Notes under the pieces: model-generated
What the model saw: only the letters and a program-made list of their open reading frames with translations
What the model was told of the DNA's origin: nothing
Databases searched by the model: none
From: Pseudomonas alcaligenes
GTDB taxonomy: Bacteria > Pseudomonadota > Gammaproteobacteria > Pseudomonadales > Pseudomonadaceae
DNA length: 64,000 nucleotides
Direction: 5' to 3'
Assembly: GCF_014490745.1 (NCBI RefSeq)
Contig: NZ_LZEU01000001.1
Span: 1,697,501-1,761,500 of the forward strand
Made by a program: the position numbers and the translations under genes
Shown: positions 10,502 to 19,298 of the stretch, piece after piece
Layout: the number at the start of each line of letters is the position of its first letter
How positions within the stretch are numbered: position 1 is the stretch's first letter

Positions 10502-11361
10502 GTGCGGTAGCGGCCCTGCGTCGGCCGCTGCAGGAGGATCTGAGCGGCTTCGTCGGCCTGCTGCGCCACCTGCAGGTGCCGCACCGGGTCAGCGAGGAGC
10601 GCGGCGAGCAGGTGCTGTGGGTGTCGGCCGAGCCGGTGGCCGAGCAGGTGCGCGAGCTGTATCTGCGCTATCCGCAGGGCGACATGGCAGCCGAGCTGCT
10701 GCCGGCCCCAGCGCCGTCGGCGGCAGCTGGCGCCCTGCAGCAGCTGACGACCAGCCCGACTACTTCGCTGGTGCTCATCCTGGCGCTGCTGGTGGCGCTG
10801 TTCACCCGCCTGGGCGACGACTATGGAGCGCTGCGCTGGCTGACCTTCCAGGACTTTCGTGTCGACGCCAGTTACATCTACTTCAGCCCCTGGCTGGAGG
10901 GCCTGCACAATGGTCAGTGGTGGCGCCTGGTCAGTCCGGCGCTGATCCACTTCGGCGTCCTGCACCTGGCGATGAACGGCATGTGGTACTGGGAGCTGGG
11001 CCGGCGCATCGAGGCGCGCCAGGGCGGTCTGCAGTTGCTGGGGTTGAGCCTGCTGATCGCGCTGCTTTCCAACCTGGCGCAGTTCTGGTTCAGCGGGCCG
11101 TCGCTGTTCGGCGGCCTGTCCGGCGTGCTCTACGGCCTGCTCGGCTACTGCTGGATCTTCCAGCTGCTGGCGCCGACCCCGGCCTATCGCCTGCCGCGCG
11201 GCGTGCTGGGAATGATGCTGGTGTGGCTGCTGGTGTGCCTGTCCGGCGTCATCGATACCCTGGGCTTCGGTTCCATCGCCAATGCGGCGCATGTCAGCGG
11301 CCTGCTGGCCGGCTGCGCCACCGGCCTGCTGGGCGGTGCACTGGCGCGCGTGCGCCGGTAA
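10498..11361 (+). CDS. Rhomboid-family intramembrane serine protease
   Basis: 287 aa. A soluble N-terminal domain of about 75 residues precedes six hydrophobic segments. The catalytic Ser is in 'GGLSGVLYGLL' (about residue 208) and the His in 'NAAHVSGLLAG' (about 265); 'HFGVLHLAMNGMWYW' is the conserved H-x-x-x-N segment in TM2. This is GlpG-like architecture and should cleave single-pass membrane proteins in the inner membrane. Expression is coupled to the metallophosphatase by a 4-bp overlap. Confidence 0.88.
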   Translation: MSAVAALRRPLQEDLSGFVGLLRHLQVPHRVSEERGEQVLWVSAEPVAEQVRELYLRYPQGDMAAELLPAPAPSAAAGALQQLTTSPTTSLVLILALLVALFTRLGDDYGALRWLTFQDFRVDASYIYFSPWLEGLHNGQWWRLVSPALIHFGVLHLAMNGMWYWELGRRIEARQGGLQLLGLSLLIALLSNLAQFWFSGPSLFGGLSGVLYGLLGYCWIFQLLAPTPAYRLPRGVLGMMLVWLLVCLSGVIDTLGFGSIANAAHVSGLLAGCATGLLGGALARVRR

Positions 11362-11408
11362 ACTGGCCGCCTGTTCGAGTTTTTAGCTGTCTGCTGTCGG
11401 AGTTTCAG

Positions 11409-11672
11409 ATGTCGTCCTTTGCCGAAATGATCGAGAACATCACCCCCGAGATCTACCAGAGCCTCAAGCTGGCCGTGGAAATCGGCAAGTGGCCGGATGG
11501 CCGCAAGCTCACCCAGGAGCAGAAGGAGCTGTCGCTGCAGGCCATGATTGCCTGGGAAGTGCAGAACCTGCCCGAGGAAGAGCGCACCGGCTACATGGGC
11601 CCGCAGGAATGCCAGTCCCACGCCGAGCCGATCCCCAACCTGCTGTTCAAATCCAACACCACTCTGCACTGA
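11409..11672 (+). CDS. DUF1315 (YeaC-like) small protein
   Basis: 87 aa, starting MSSFAEMIENITPEIY with 'LKLAVEIGKWPDGRKLT' and 'MIAWEVQNLPEEERTGYM', a well-conserved small family of unknown function. CGGAG at 11398-11402 precedes the ATG. It sits between the rhomboid and DUF2797 genes, its usual place in Pseudomonas, and the 47-bp gap before it could hold a promoter. Confidence 0.85.
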   Translation: MSSFAEMIENITPEIYQSLKLAVEIGKWPDGRKLTQEQKELSLQAMIAWEVQNLPEEERTGYMGPQECQSHAEPIPNLLFKSNTTLH

Positions 11673-11683
11673 GGGTGGCGGGC

Positions 11684-12514
11684 ATGAACGAACTAGGTCG
11701 TGGCGCACTGAGCAAGATGGCGGTGCGCCTGGGCGAGACGGCGCAGTACGCCTTTCGCCTGGACGAGCAGGAAGTACCGGTCAATCCGCTGCTGGGCAAG
11801 CGCATCCGCCTGGAGTTCCTGGGCGCCATCCATTGCACCCACTGCGGGCGCAAGACCAAGAAGAGCTTCGCCCAGGGCTACTGCTACCCCTGTTTCACCA
11901 AGCTGGCGCAGTGCGACAGCTGCATCGTCAGCCCGGAAAAATGCCACCACGCCGAGGGCACCTGCCGCGAGCCGGGCTGGGGCGAGCAGTTCTGCATGAC
12001 CGATCATGTGGTGTACCTGGCCAACTCGTCCGGAGTGAAGGTGGGCATCACCCGCGCCACCCAGCTGCCGACCCGCTGGCTCGACCAGGGCGCCAGCCAG
12101 GCGCTGCCGATCTTCCGCGTGGCTACCCGCCAGCAGTCCGGCTTCGTCGAAGACCTGCTGCGCAGCCAGGTGGCGGACAAGACCAACTGGCGCGCGCTGC
12201 TCAAGGGCGACGCGGTGCCGGTGGATCTGCCGGGCATCCGCGACCAGCTGCTGGCCAGCTGCGCCGCAGGCCTGCTGGCGCTGCAGCAGCGCTTCGGCCT
12301 GCAGGCGATCCAGGCGGTGACGGACGCCGAGGTGGTGGACATCCGCTACCCGGTGGAGGCCTATCCGACCAAGGTGGCCAGCCACGACCTGGAAAAGACC
12401 CCGGTGGTGGAGGGTATCCTCAGGGGTATCAAGGGCCAGTACCTGATCCTCGACACCGGCGTGATCAATCTGCGCAAATACACGGCCTACCAGGTCGCCG
12501 TACTCACCGAATAA
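11684..12514 (+). CDS. DUF2797 family protein with zinc-ribbon cysteines and a GIY-YIG-like segment
   Basis: 276 aa. A cysteine-rich zone at about residues 46-100 ('CTHCGRKTKKSF', 'CYPCFTKLAQCDSC' and further Cys/His) looks like two zinc sites. It is followed by 'VVYLANSSGVKVGITRATQLPTR' in two parts: the strand 'VVYLANSSG' and 'VKVGITRA', reminiscent of the GIY-YIG nuclease core (V-Y-L ... V-K-V-G-I-T). I know no established function. It starts 11 bp after the DUF1315 stop and ends 14 bp before pepN, so it likely shares their transcript. Confidence 0.8.
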   Translation: MNELGRGALSKMAVRLGETAQYAFRLDEQEVPVNPLLGKRIRLEFLGAIHCTHCGRKTKKSFAQGYCYPCFTKLAQCDSCIVSPEKCHHAEGTCREPGWGEQFCMTDHVVYLANSSGVKVGITRATQLPTRWLDQGASQALPIFRVATRQQSGFVEDLLRSQVADKTNWRALLKGDAVPVDLPGIRDQLLASCAAGLLALQQRFGLQAIQAVTDAEVVDIRYPVEAYPTKVASHDLEKTPVVEGILRGIKGQYLILDTGVINLRKYTAYQVAVLTE

Positions 12515-12528
12515 GAGGCCACAAGCCG

Positions 12529-15186
12529 ATGCGTACCGAACAGCCGAAAATGATCTACCTCAAGGACTATCAGGCCCCCGACTACCTGATCGACGAGACC
12601 CATCTGACCTTCGAGCTGTACGAGGATCACAGCCTGGTGCATGCCCAGCTGGTGATGCGGCGCAACCCGGCCCTGAGTGCCGACCTGCCGCCGCTGGTGC
12701 TGGATGGCCAGCAGCTGGAGCTGATCCGCGTGGCCCTGGATGACCGCGAGCTGTCCGCAGGCGACTACCAGCTCAGCGACAGCCATCTGACCTTGCAGCC
12801 CAGCCAGGCCAGTTTCGTCATCGACAGCACGGTGCGCATCCACCCGGAAAGCAACACCGCGCTGGAAGGCCTGTACAAGTCCAGCGGCATGTTCTGCACC
12901 CAGTGCGAGGCCGAGGGTTTCCGCAAGATCACCTATTACCTCGACCGCCCGGACGTGATGAGCAAGTTCACCACCACGCTCAGCGCCGAGCAGCACAGCT
13001 ACCCGGTGCTGCTGTCCAACGGCAACCCGATCGCCAGCGGCAGCGAGGGCGATGGCCGCCACTGGGCGACCTGGGAAGATCCGTTCATGAAGCCGGCCTA
13101 CCTGTTCGCCCTGGTCGCCGGCGACCTGTGGTGCGTGGAAGACCGCTTCACCACCATGAGCGCCCGCGAAGTGACCCTGCGCATCTACGTCGAGCCGGAG
13201 AACATCGACAAGGTGCAGCACGCCATGGACAGCCTGAAGAAGTCGATGAAGTGGGACGAGGAGGTGTACGGGCGCGAGTACGACCTGGACATCTTCATGA
13301 TCGTTGCGGTCAACGACTTCAACATGGGCGCCATGGAGAACAAGGGCCTCAACATCTTCAACTCCAGCTGCGTGCTGGCCAAGGCCGAGACTGCCACCGA
13401 CGCCGCCCACCAGCGCGTCGAGGCGGTGGTGGCCCACGAGTACTTCCACAACTGGTCGGGCAACCGCGTGACCTGCCGCGACTGGTTCCAGCTGTCGCTC
13501 AAGGAAGGCTTCACCGTGTTCCGCGACGCCGAGTTCTCGGCCGACATGAACTCGCGCACGGTCAAGCGCATCGAGGACGTGGCCTACCTGCGCACCCACC
13601 AGTTCGCCGAGGACGCCGGCCCCATGGCCCACCCGGTGCGCCCGGATGCGTACATGGAGATTTCCAACTTCTACACCCTGACCATCTACGAGAAGGGTTC
13701 CGAAGTCCTGCGCATGATCCACACCCTGCTGGGCGCCGAGACCTTCCGCCAGGGCTCGGATCTGTACTTCGCCCGCCACGACGGCCAGGCGGTGACCTGC
13801 GACGACTTCGTCAAGGCCATGGAAGATGCCAGCGGTGTCGACCTGAGCCAGTTCAAGCGCTGGTACACCCAGGCCGGCACGCCGCGCCTGGAGGTCAGCG
13901 AGAGCTACGACGCAGCGGCCAATACCTATCGCCTGCAACTGCGCCAGAGCTGCCCGGCCACCCCGGGGCAGAGCGAGAAGCTGCCGTTCGTGATCCCGGT
14001 CGAACTGGCTTTGCTGGATGCCCAGGGTCGCGAGCTGCCGCTGCAGCTGGTCGGCGAAGACAAGCCGGTCGGCCGCAGCCGCGTGCTGCAGGTGACCCAG
14101 GCCGAGCAGGCCTTCACCTTCGTCAATATCGCCGAGAAGCCGCTGCCGTCGCTGCTGCGCGGCTTCAGCGCGCCGGTCAAGCTGAGCTTCCCCTATGGTC
14201 GCGACCAACTGATGTTCCTGATGCAGCACGATTCCGACGGCTTCAACCGCTGGGAAGCTGGCCAGCAGCTGGCCGTGCAGGTGCTGCAGGAGCTGATCGG
14301 CCAGCATCAGCGTGGCGAAGCCCTGGTGCTCGACCAGCGCCTGGTCACCGCCCTGCGCAGCGTGCTGGAGAATGAGGCGCTGGATCAGGCCATGGTCGCC
14401 GAGATGCTGTCGTTGCCGGGCGAGGCCTACCTCACCGAGATCAGCGCAGTGGCCGATGTCGACGCCATCCACGCGGCCCGCGAGTTTGCCCGCGCGCAGC
14501 TGGCCGAGGCACTGTTCGAGCCGCTGTGGAAGCGCTACCAGGCCAACCGCGAGCTGTCGCGCAGCACTGCCTACGTGGCCGAGTCGACGCATTTCGCCCG
14601 GCGCAGCCTGCAGAACATCGCGCTGTCCTACCTGATGCTGACGGGGCGCCCGGAAGTGCTGGCGGCCTGCCTGGAGCAGTACGAGGTGTGCGACAACATG
14701 ACCGAGCGCCTGACCGCCCTGGCGGTGTTGGTCAATTCGCCGTTCGAGGCGGAGAAGGGCGAGGCCCTCAAGGCCTTTGCCGAGCACTTCAAGGACAACG
14801 CCCTGGTCATGGATCAGTGGTTCAGCGTGCAGGCCGCCAGCACCTTGCCGGGCGGTCTGGCCCGTGTGCGGGCGCTGATGCAGCATCCGGCCTTCACCAT
14901 GAAGAATCCGAACAAGGTGCGCGCGTTGATCGGCGCCTTCGCCGGGCAGAACCTGGTCAACTTCCACGCCGCCGATGGCAGCGGTTACCGCTTCCTGGCC
15001 GATCAGGTGATCAGCCTGAATGCCTCCAACCCGCAGATCGCTTCGCGCCAGCTGGCGCCGCTGACCCGCTGGCGCAAGTACGACGCGGCGCGCCAGGCGC
15101 TGATGCGTGGCGAACTGGAGCGCATTCTGGCTTCCGGTGAGCTGTCCAGCGACGTCTTCGAAGTGGTCAGCAAGAGCCTGGTCTGA
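12529..15186 (+). CDS. pepN: Aminopeptidase N (M1 zinc metallopeptidase)
   Basis: 885 aa, the normal length for bacterial PepN. It releases N-terminal residues from peptides in the cytoplasm. The exopeptidase motif GAMEN is at 267-271, and the zinc motif HEYFH at 303-307 is followed by 'LSLKEGFTVFRD', which supplies the third ligand. The ATG at 12529 begins MRTEQPKMIYLKDY, the family start; the longer open frame upstream is only an out-of-frame read of DUF2797. A strong terminator follows. Confidence 0.96.
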   Translation: MRTEQPKMIYLKDYQAPDYLIDETHLTFELYEDHSLVHAQLVMRRNPALSADLPPLVLDGQQLELIRVALDDRELSAGDYQLSDSHLTLQPSQASFVIDSTVRIHPESNTALEGLYKSSGMFCTQCEAEGFRKITYYLDRPDVMSKFTTTLSAEQHSYPVLLSNGNPIASGSEGDGRHWATWEDPFMKPAYLFALVAGDLWCVEDRFTTMSAREVTLRIYVEPENIDKVQHAMDSLKKSMKWDEEVYGREYDLDIFMIVAVNDFNMGAMENKGLNIFNSSCVLAKAETATDAAHQRVEAVVAHEYFHNWSGNRVTCRDWFQLSLKEGFTVFRDAEFSADMNSRTVKRIEDVAYLRTHQFAEDAGPMAHPVRPDAYMEISNFYTLTIYEKGSEVLRMIHTLLGAETFRQGSDLYFARHDGQAVTCDDFVKAMEDASGVDLSQFKRWYTQAGTPRLEVSESYDAAANTYRLQLRQSCPATPGQSEKLPFVIPVELALLDAQGRELPLQLVGEDKPVGRSRVLQVTQAEQAFTFVNIAEKPLPSLLRGFSAPVKLSFPYGRDQLMFLMQHDSDGFNRWEAGQQLAVQVLQELIGQHQRGEALVLDQRLVTALRSVLENEALDQAMVAEMLSLPGEAYLTEISAVADVDAIHAAREFARAQLAEALFEPLWKRYQANRELSRSTAYVAESTHFARRSLQNIALSYLMLTGRPEVLAACLEQYEVCDNMTERLTALAVLVNSPFEAEKGEALKAFAEHFKDNALVMDQWFSVQAASTLPGGLARVRALMQHPAFTMKNPNKVRALIGAFAGQNLVNFHAADGSGYRFLADQVISLNASNPQIASRQLAPLTRWRKYDAARQALMRGELERILASGELSSDVFEVVSKSLV

Positions 15187-15199
15187 CGTTACCGCTACT

Positions 15200-15240
15200 C
15201 CGGATGGGTGACGCAAAAGTGTTACCCATCCGGCGTTTTT
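15200..15240 (+). terminator. Rho-independent terminator after pepN
   Basis: Perfect arms CCGGATGGGT (15200-15209) and ACCCATCCGG (15224-15233), with further partial pairing inside and a T run at 15236-15240. Confidence 0.88.
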
Positions 15241-15586
15241 GTTTCCTTTCTACCTGGTCAGCTTCACCGGCCGCACCCCTTGCCCCCGCTGCATTTTGCC
15301 CCCTCGCTCGACCGTCCCAGCTGGTGATTTTTTCTCAAGGTTATATTGCGCCATTACACGGACAAATGATGACAGCAAGCGCTTGCTTGGTTTTCTTTTG
15401 CCGATTTTTTGTTCGATGCGCGGCGGCTTTTTCCCGGGGCCCTGTTTCATGCTCGCGCCTACCGCTCAAGGGCGCTCGTTGGTATCGATTTTGAATAGTG
15501 CCTGCCGATCCGGGTGAAAGCGCGGCTGAGACCACGCTTCAGGGAAGAGTCGCCCATAACAAGAACAATCGATTGGGGAGCCGTTG
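15241..15586. other. Intergenic region upstream of the DUF1302 gene
   Basis: 346 bp without a believable gene. It is more AT-rich than its flanks, which suits a promoter region for the DUF1302/DUF1329 operon. The one clear element is the 14-bp palindrome at 15374-15387, listed separately. I could not place -35/-10 boxes with confidence. Confidence 0.5.
15374..15387. promoter_or_regulatory. 14-bp perfect palindrome, candidate operator
   Basis: AGCAAGCGCTTGCT reads the same on both strands. It lies about 200 bp before the DUF1302 start in the intergenic region. The shape fits a TetR-type or similar dimeric repressor, but the regulator is unknown. Confidence 0.4.
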
Positions 15587-17524
15587 ATGTACAAACCCTT
15601 GCGCAAGTCTCTTTTCCTCGCTCCGGCCCAGGCCGGTTTCACCTTGCTCGGGCTGCTGCCGCTGGTGCTGGCGGCGCCGCTGCAGGCCATGGAGTTCAGC
15701 CTGGCCGATGGCGAGGTCACCGGCTCGCTGGATACCACCCTGTCCTACGGGCAGTTGTACCGGGTGCAGGGCCAGGACAAGACCAACGACGACACCAACG
15801 GCAACGACGGCAACCGCAACTTCGATACCGGTCTGGTTTCCGAAGTGTTCAAGGTCACCTCTGACCTGGAGGCGAACTACCAGAACTACGGGGTGTTCGT
15901 GCGCGGCACGGCGTTCTATGACACCCAGATCATGGACAAGCGCAACGACAACGACGATTACCGTCCGAGCCAGAGCTACCCGAACAACGACCGCTTCACC
16001 TACGAGACCCGCCACAAGGCCGGGCGCGACGCGCAGATTCTCGACTCCTATGTCTACGGTAACTGGGACGTGGGCGACATGCCGCTGACCGCCAAGGTCG
16101 GCCGCCAGGTGTTCAACTGGGGCGAGGGCATCTTCTATCGCGGTGGGATCAACACCACCAACCCGGTGGATGCCGCCAAGTTCCGCCTGCCGGGCTCGGA
16201 GCTCAAGGAAGTGCTGGTGCCGGTGGAGGCCTTCAACTTCAACATCGGCCTCACCGACAGCCTGTCGATGGAAGCCTATTACCAGTGGAACTGGAAGGAG
16301 ACCGCCATCGACCCGGCCGGCACCTTCTTCTCCGAGACCGACCTGTTCGCCGACGGCGGCAACACCGCCTATACCCGCTACGACAACCCGCTGCTCGGCA
16401 CGGTGATGTCCAGCTACCAGACCGCCCTGAACGCCGGCCTGGTGGGCAACGGCCCGTTCGGCCCGAACGCCTACCTCGACCCGAACTACAACGTGTTCAA
16501 GGTGGCCAACATCGGCAGCGACATCAACGCCAAGAACGACGGTCAGTATGGCGTGGCCTTCCGCTATATCGCCGAAGAGCTGAACGCCACCGAGTTCGGC
16601 CTGTACTTCATCAACTACCACTCCAAGGAGCCGCAGATCGCCGTGGATCTGAGCGGCTATCAGGGCGTCGACATGACCGCCCTGGCCGGCTCGCTGGGCC
16701 CGTTCGGCGGGGCGCTGGCTCCGGCCGTGGCGACCCTCGATGCGGCCAGCAACGCCGTTGGCCGCCGCGAGTATGTCGAAGACATCCGCATGTACGGCTT
16801 CAGTTTCAACACCACCCTGGGCGATGCCTCGGTATTCGGCGAGCTGGCCTATCGGCCGAACATGCCGGTGGGCATCAGTGCCACCAACGACCTGCTCGGC
16901 GACCTGCTGGGCCAGGGCTTTTTCGGCCTGACCAACATCTATGACGGCAGCGTGTCCGGCGACCAGGCCTGTGCCGACATCTCCGGCAAGCAGCTGTGCC
17001 GTGGCCCGATGTTCCACAACTACGAGCGGGTCGAGGCGTTCAACACCTCGCTGGGCACCATCTACAACTTCGGCCCGTCGCTGAGCTTCGACTCGCTGTT
17101 CGGCGTGGCCGAGCTGGCCTCCGAGCATGTGCGCGCCAGCAGCCTGACCTACACCGCCTACGATGGCTCGACCCGCGGCTTCGCCGGGCGTGCCAACGGT
17201 GCCTATGTTTCCGGCTATGGCGACGAGGATCAGATCGACCGCGATGCCTACGGCTACACCCTGGCGTTGTCGGGTACCTGGAACGACGTGTACGCCGGGG
17301 TCAACCTGTCGCCCTTCGGCGTGTTCAAGCATGACTTCCGCGGCAACTCGCACCAGACCGGCAACTTCATCGAAGGCCGTATGGCCTACACCGCCGGTAT
17401 TCGCGCCAACTACCTGAACAGCCTGGAGGCCGAACTGCAGTACACCGAGTTCTACGGCGCCGGGCAGAACAACTCCGGGCGTGACCGCGACAACGTCGGC
17501 ATCAACGTCAAGTACTCCTTCTGA
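15587..17524 (+). CDS. DUF1302 outer-membrane protein
   Basis: 645 aa. A signal peptide ends around residue 34 ('LVLAAPLQAMEF'). The mature part has alternating aromatic/polar strands typical of a large beta-barrel ('GSLDTTLSYGQLYRVQGQD', 'RVGRQVFNWGEG'-like strands) and ends in Phe ('NVGINVKYSF'), the outer-membrane assembly signal. DUF1302 proteins usually travel with DUF1329 lipid-related proteins and RND transporters. GGGGAG at 15575-15580 supports the ATG at 15587, with the TTG 3 bp before it as a weak alternative. It is the first gene of a probable five-gene set; the substrate is unknown. Confidence 0.85.
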   Translation: MYKPLRKSLFLAPAQAGFTLLGLLPLVLAAPLQAMEFSLADGEVTGSLDTTLSYGQLYRVQGQDKTNDDTNGNDGNRNFDTGLVSEVFKVTSDLEANYQNYGVFVRGTAFYDTQIMDKRNDNDDYRPSQSYPNNDRFTYETRHKAGRDAQILDSYVYGNWDVGDMPLTAKVGRQVFNWGEGIFYRGGINTTNPVDAAKFRLPGSELKEVLVPVEAFNFNIGLTDSLSMEAYYQWNWKETAIDPAGTFFSETDLFADGGNTAYTRYDNPLLGTVMSSYQTALNAGLVGNGPFGPNAYLDPNYNVFKVANIGSDINAKNDGQYGVAFRYIAEELNATEFGLYFINYHSKEPQIAVDLSGYQGVDMTALAGSLGPFGGALAPAVATLDAASNAVGRREYVEDIRMYGFSFNTTLGDASVFGELAYRPNMPVGISATNDLLGDLLGQGFFGLTNIYDGSVSGDQACADISGKQLCRGPMFHNYERVEAFNTSLGTIYNFGPSLSFDSLFGVAELASEHVRASSLTYTAYDGSTRGFAGRANGAYVSGYGDEDQIDRDAYGYTLALSGTWNDVYAGVNLSPFGVFKHDFRGNSHQTGNFIEGRMAYTAGIRANYLNSLEAELQYTEFYGAGQNNSGRDRDNVGINVKYSF

Positions 17525-17588
17525 TCCACCGCTTTGCGGGCCGGGTTGCACGGGCAGCCCGGCCGCTGACTTACCACGGAGAATCACC

Positions 17589-18959
17589 ATGCTGAACAAG
17601 CACTCACTGATCGGCGCCGCCGTTGCCCTGGCCTTCTGTGCCGGTAGCGCGCTGGCGGCGGTCTCGCCCCAGGAAGCCGCCAAGCTCGGCACCAGTCTGA
17701 CGCCCTTCGGCGCCGAGAAAGCCGGCAACGCCGACGGCAGCATCCCGGCCTGGACTGGTGGCATCACCCAGGCCCCGGCCGGTTACAAGGGCAGTGGCTC
17801 GCACCACGTCGACCCGTTCCCGGACGACAAGCCGCTGTTCACCATCACCAAGGCCAATCTGGAGCAGTACAAGGACAAGTTGAGCGCCGGGCAGATCGCC
17901 CTGTTCAACTCCTATCCGGACACCTTCCAGATGCCGATCTATCAGAGCCGTCGCTCTGGCTCGGCGCCGCAGTGGGTGTATGACAACACCATCAAGAACG
18001 CCACCACCGCCAAGCTGCTGGCCGGCGGCAACGGTTTCGCCGACGCCTACGGCGGCATCCCGTTCCCGATTCCGCAGGACGGCGTCGAGGCGCTGTGGAA
18101 CCACATCGTGCGTTACCGCGGTACCTACATCACCCGCCGTTCCGTGGAGGCCCCGGTGCAGCGCAACGGCGTGTTCTCGCCGGTGGTGTCGGAAGTCGAG
18201 GCGCTGTTCCGCTACTACGACCCCAAAGGCAGCTACGCCGACCTGGGCAACATCCTGTTCTATTACCTGAACTTCACCAAGAGCCCGGCGCGCCTGGCCG
18301 GTGGTGCGGCACTGGTGCACGAGACCCTGGATCAGGTGAAGGAACCGCGTCAAGCCTGGGCCTATGCTGCCGGCCAGCGCCGCGTGCGGCGTGCGCCGAA
18401 CCTGGCCTACGACACGCCGATCGCTGCCTCCGAAGGCCTGCGCACCGCCGACGACACCGACATGTTCAACGGTTCTCCGGATCGTTATGACTGGAAGCTG
18501 CTGGGCAAGAAGGAGCTGTACATCCCCTACAACAACTACCGCATCGCCGCCGATGGGGTGAAGTACAAGGATGTGCTGCAGGTCGGTCACGTCAATCCGG
18601 CGCTGACCCGCAACGAACTGCACCGCGTCTGGGTGGTGGAGGGCACGCTCAAGCCGGGCGCCCGTCACGTCTACGGCAAGCGCACCCTGTTCCTCGACGA
18701 GGACAGCTGGCAGGCAGCGATCGTCGACCAGTACGACACCCGTGGCGAGCTGTGGCGCGTCTCCATTGCCTACCTGAAGAACTACTACGACCTGCCTACC
18801 ACCTGGTCGGCCATGGAGGCCTTCCACGACCTGCAGAGCCGTCGCTACTACGTGCAGAACCTCGACAGCGAGGAGGCGGGCACCGCCGACTTCTCCAAGC
18901 CGGTTCCCGCGGACAGCGAGTTCACTCCGTCGGCTCTGCGTCGTCGCGGTACCCGCTAA
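17589..18959 (+). CDS. DUF1329 periplasmic protein, copy 1
   Basis: 456 aa with a signal peptide cleaved near 'GSALAAVSP' (residue 23). DUF1329 proteins are periplasmic, with a LolA/LolB-like lipid-carrier-like fold, and are found beside DUF1302 barrels. Family hallmarks seen here are 'AGNADGSIPAWTGGIT', 'NGFADAYGGIPFPIP' and 'GSPDRYDWKLLGKKE'. It begins 64 bp after DUF1302. The next gene is a close paralogue, so this is a tandem duplication. A carrier role for a hydrophobic molecule is inference. Confidence 0.85.
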   Translation: MLNKHSLIGAAVALAFCAGSALAAVSPQEAAKLGTSLTPFGAEKAGNADGSIPAWTGGITQAPAGYKGSGSHHVDPFPDDKPLFTITKANLEQYKDKLSAGQIALFNSYPDTFQMPIYQSRRSGSAPQWVYDNTIKNATTAKLLAGGNGFADAYGGIPFPIPQDGVEALWNHIVRYRGTYITRRSVEAPVQRNGVFSPVVSEVEALFRYYDPKGSYADLGNILFYYLNFTKSPARLAGGAALVHETLDQVKEPRQAWAYAAGQRRVRRAPNLAYDTPIAASEGLRTADDTDMFNGSPDRYDWKLLGKKELYIPYNNYRIAADGVKYKDVLQVGHVNPALTRNELHRVWVVEGTLKPGARHVYGKRTLFLDEDSWQAAIVDQYDTRGELWRVSIAYLKNYYDLPTTWSAMEAFHDLQSRRYYVQNLDSEEAGTADFSKPVPADSEFTPSALRRRGTR

Positions 18960-19298
18960 GTTCTTCTGCTGTTCCGGCCAGGGGCATCATGCCCCTGGCC
19001 ATCCTCCCGCTGTTCTGCCATCTCCTGTGCCATGTGACCCGGTTGGCACTTCTTGGCATGACTGTCTGATCGTTTTTTGACCTTTCGGTCGCTGCTGGCT
19101 GGCGTGCGCTGTTCGGCGCTTTTACTGCTGGCAATCTGCTTCACTGCCGCCCGCTCGGGTCGTGTGCGTGGTCGCCCGGGGCACCGGTCATCACCTGCCC
19201 GAGCCTGCTGGCGCCTTGGTGCCACGGCATGGCTGCAGGCTGGCGGTGATGCTTACAGGCGGCCAGCCAGAACTGGCCTCAGCAGAGGGAGCAAGGGA
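18960..19298. other. Intergenic region between the two DUF1329 genes
   Basis: 339 bp with no gene I can support. It begins with the hairpin at 18976-19000 and then shows no obvious coding bias or terminator T run. The gap is long for an operon, so copy 2 may have its own promoter. Confidence 0.5.
18976..19000 (+). promoter_or_regulatory. Perfect inverted repeat just after DUF1329 copy 1
   Basis: 12-bp arms GGCCAGGGGCAT and ATGCCCCTGGCC around a single C. No T run follows, so it is not a standard terminator. It could protect the upstream mRNA 3' end or act as a Rho-dependent stop or repeat-type element. Confidence 0.5.

Noticed and set aside
12487..15216. 909-codon minus-strand open frame opposite pepN
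   Set aside because: It is a shadow of GC-rich pepN codons with His/Gln/Val-rich composition and no motifs. The same holds for the long minus-strand frames opposite fadH and the DUF1302 gene.
19040..19060. Sigma-54-like TGGCAC box upstream of DUF1329 copy 2
   Set aside because: The GG-to-GC spacing is 9 instead of the strict 10 nt.
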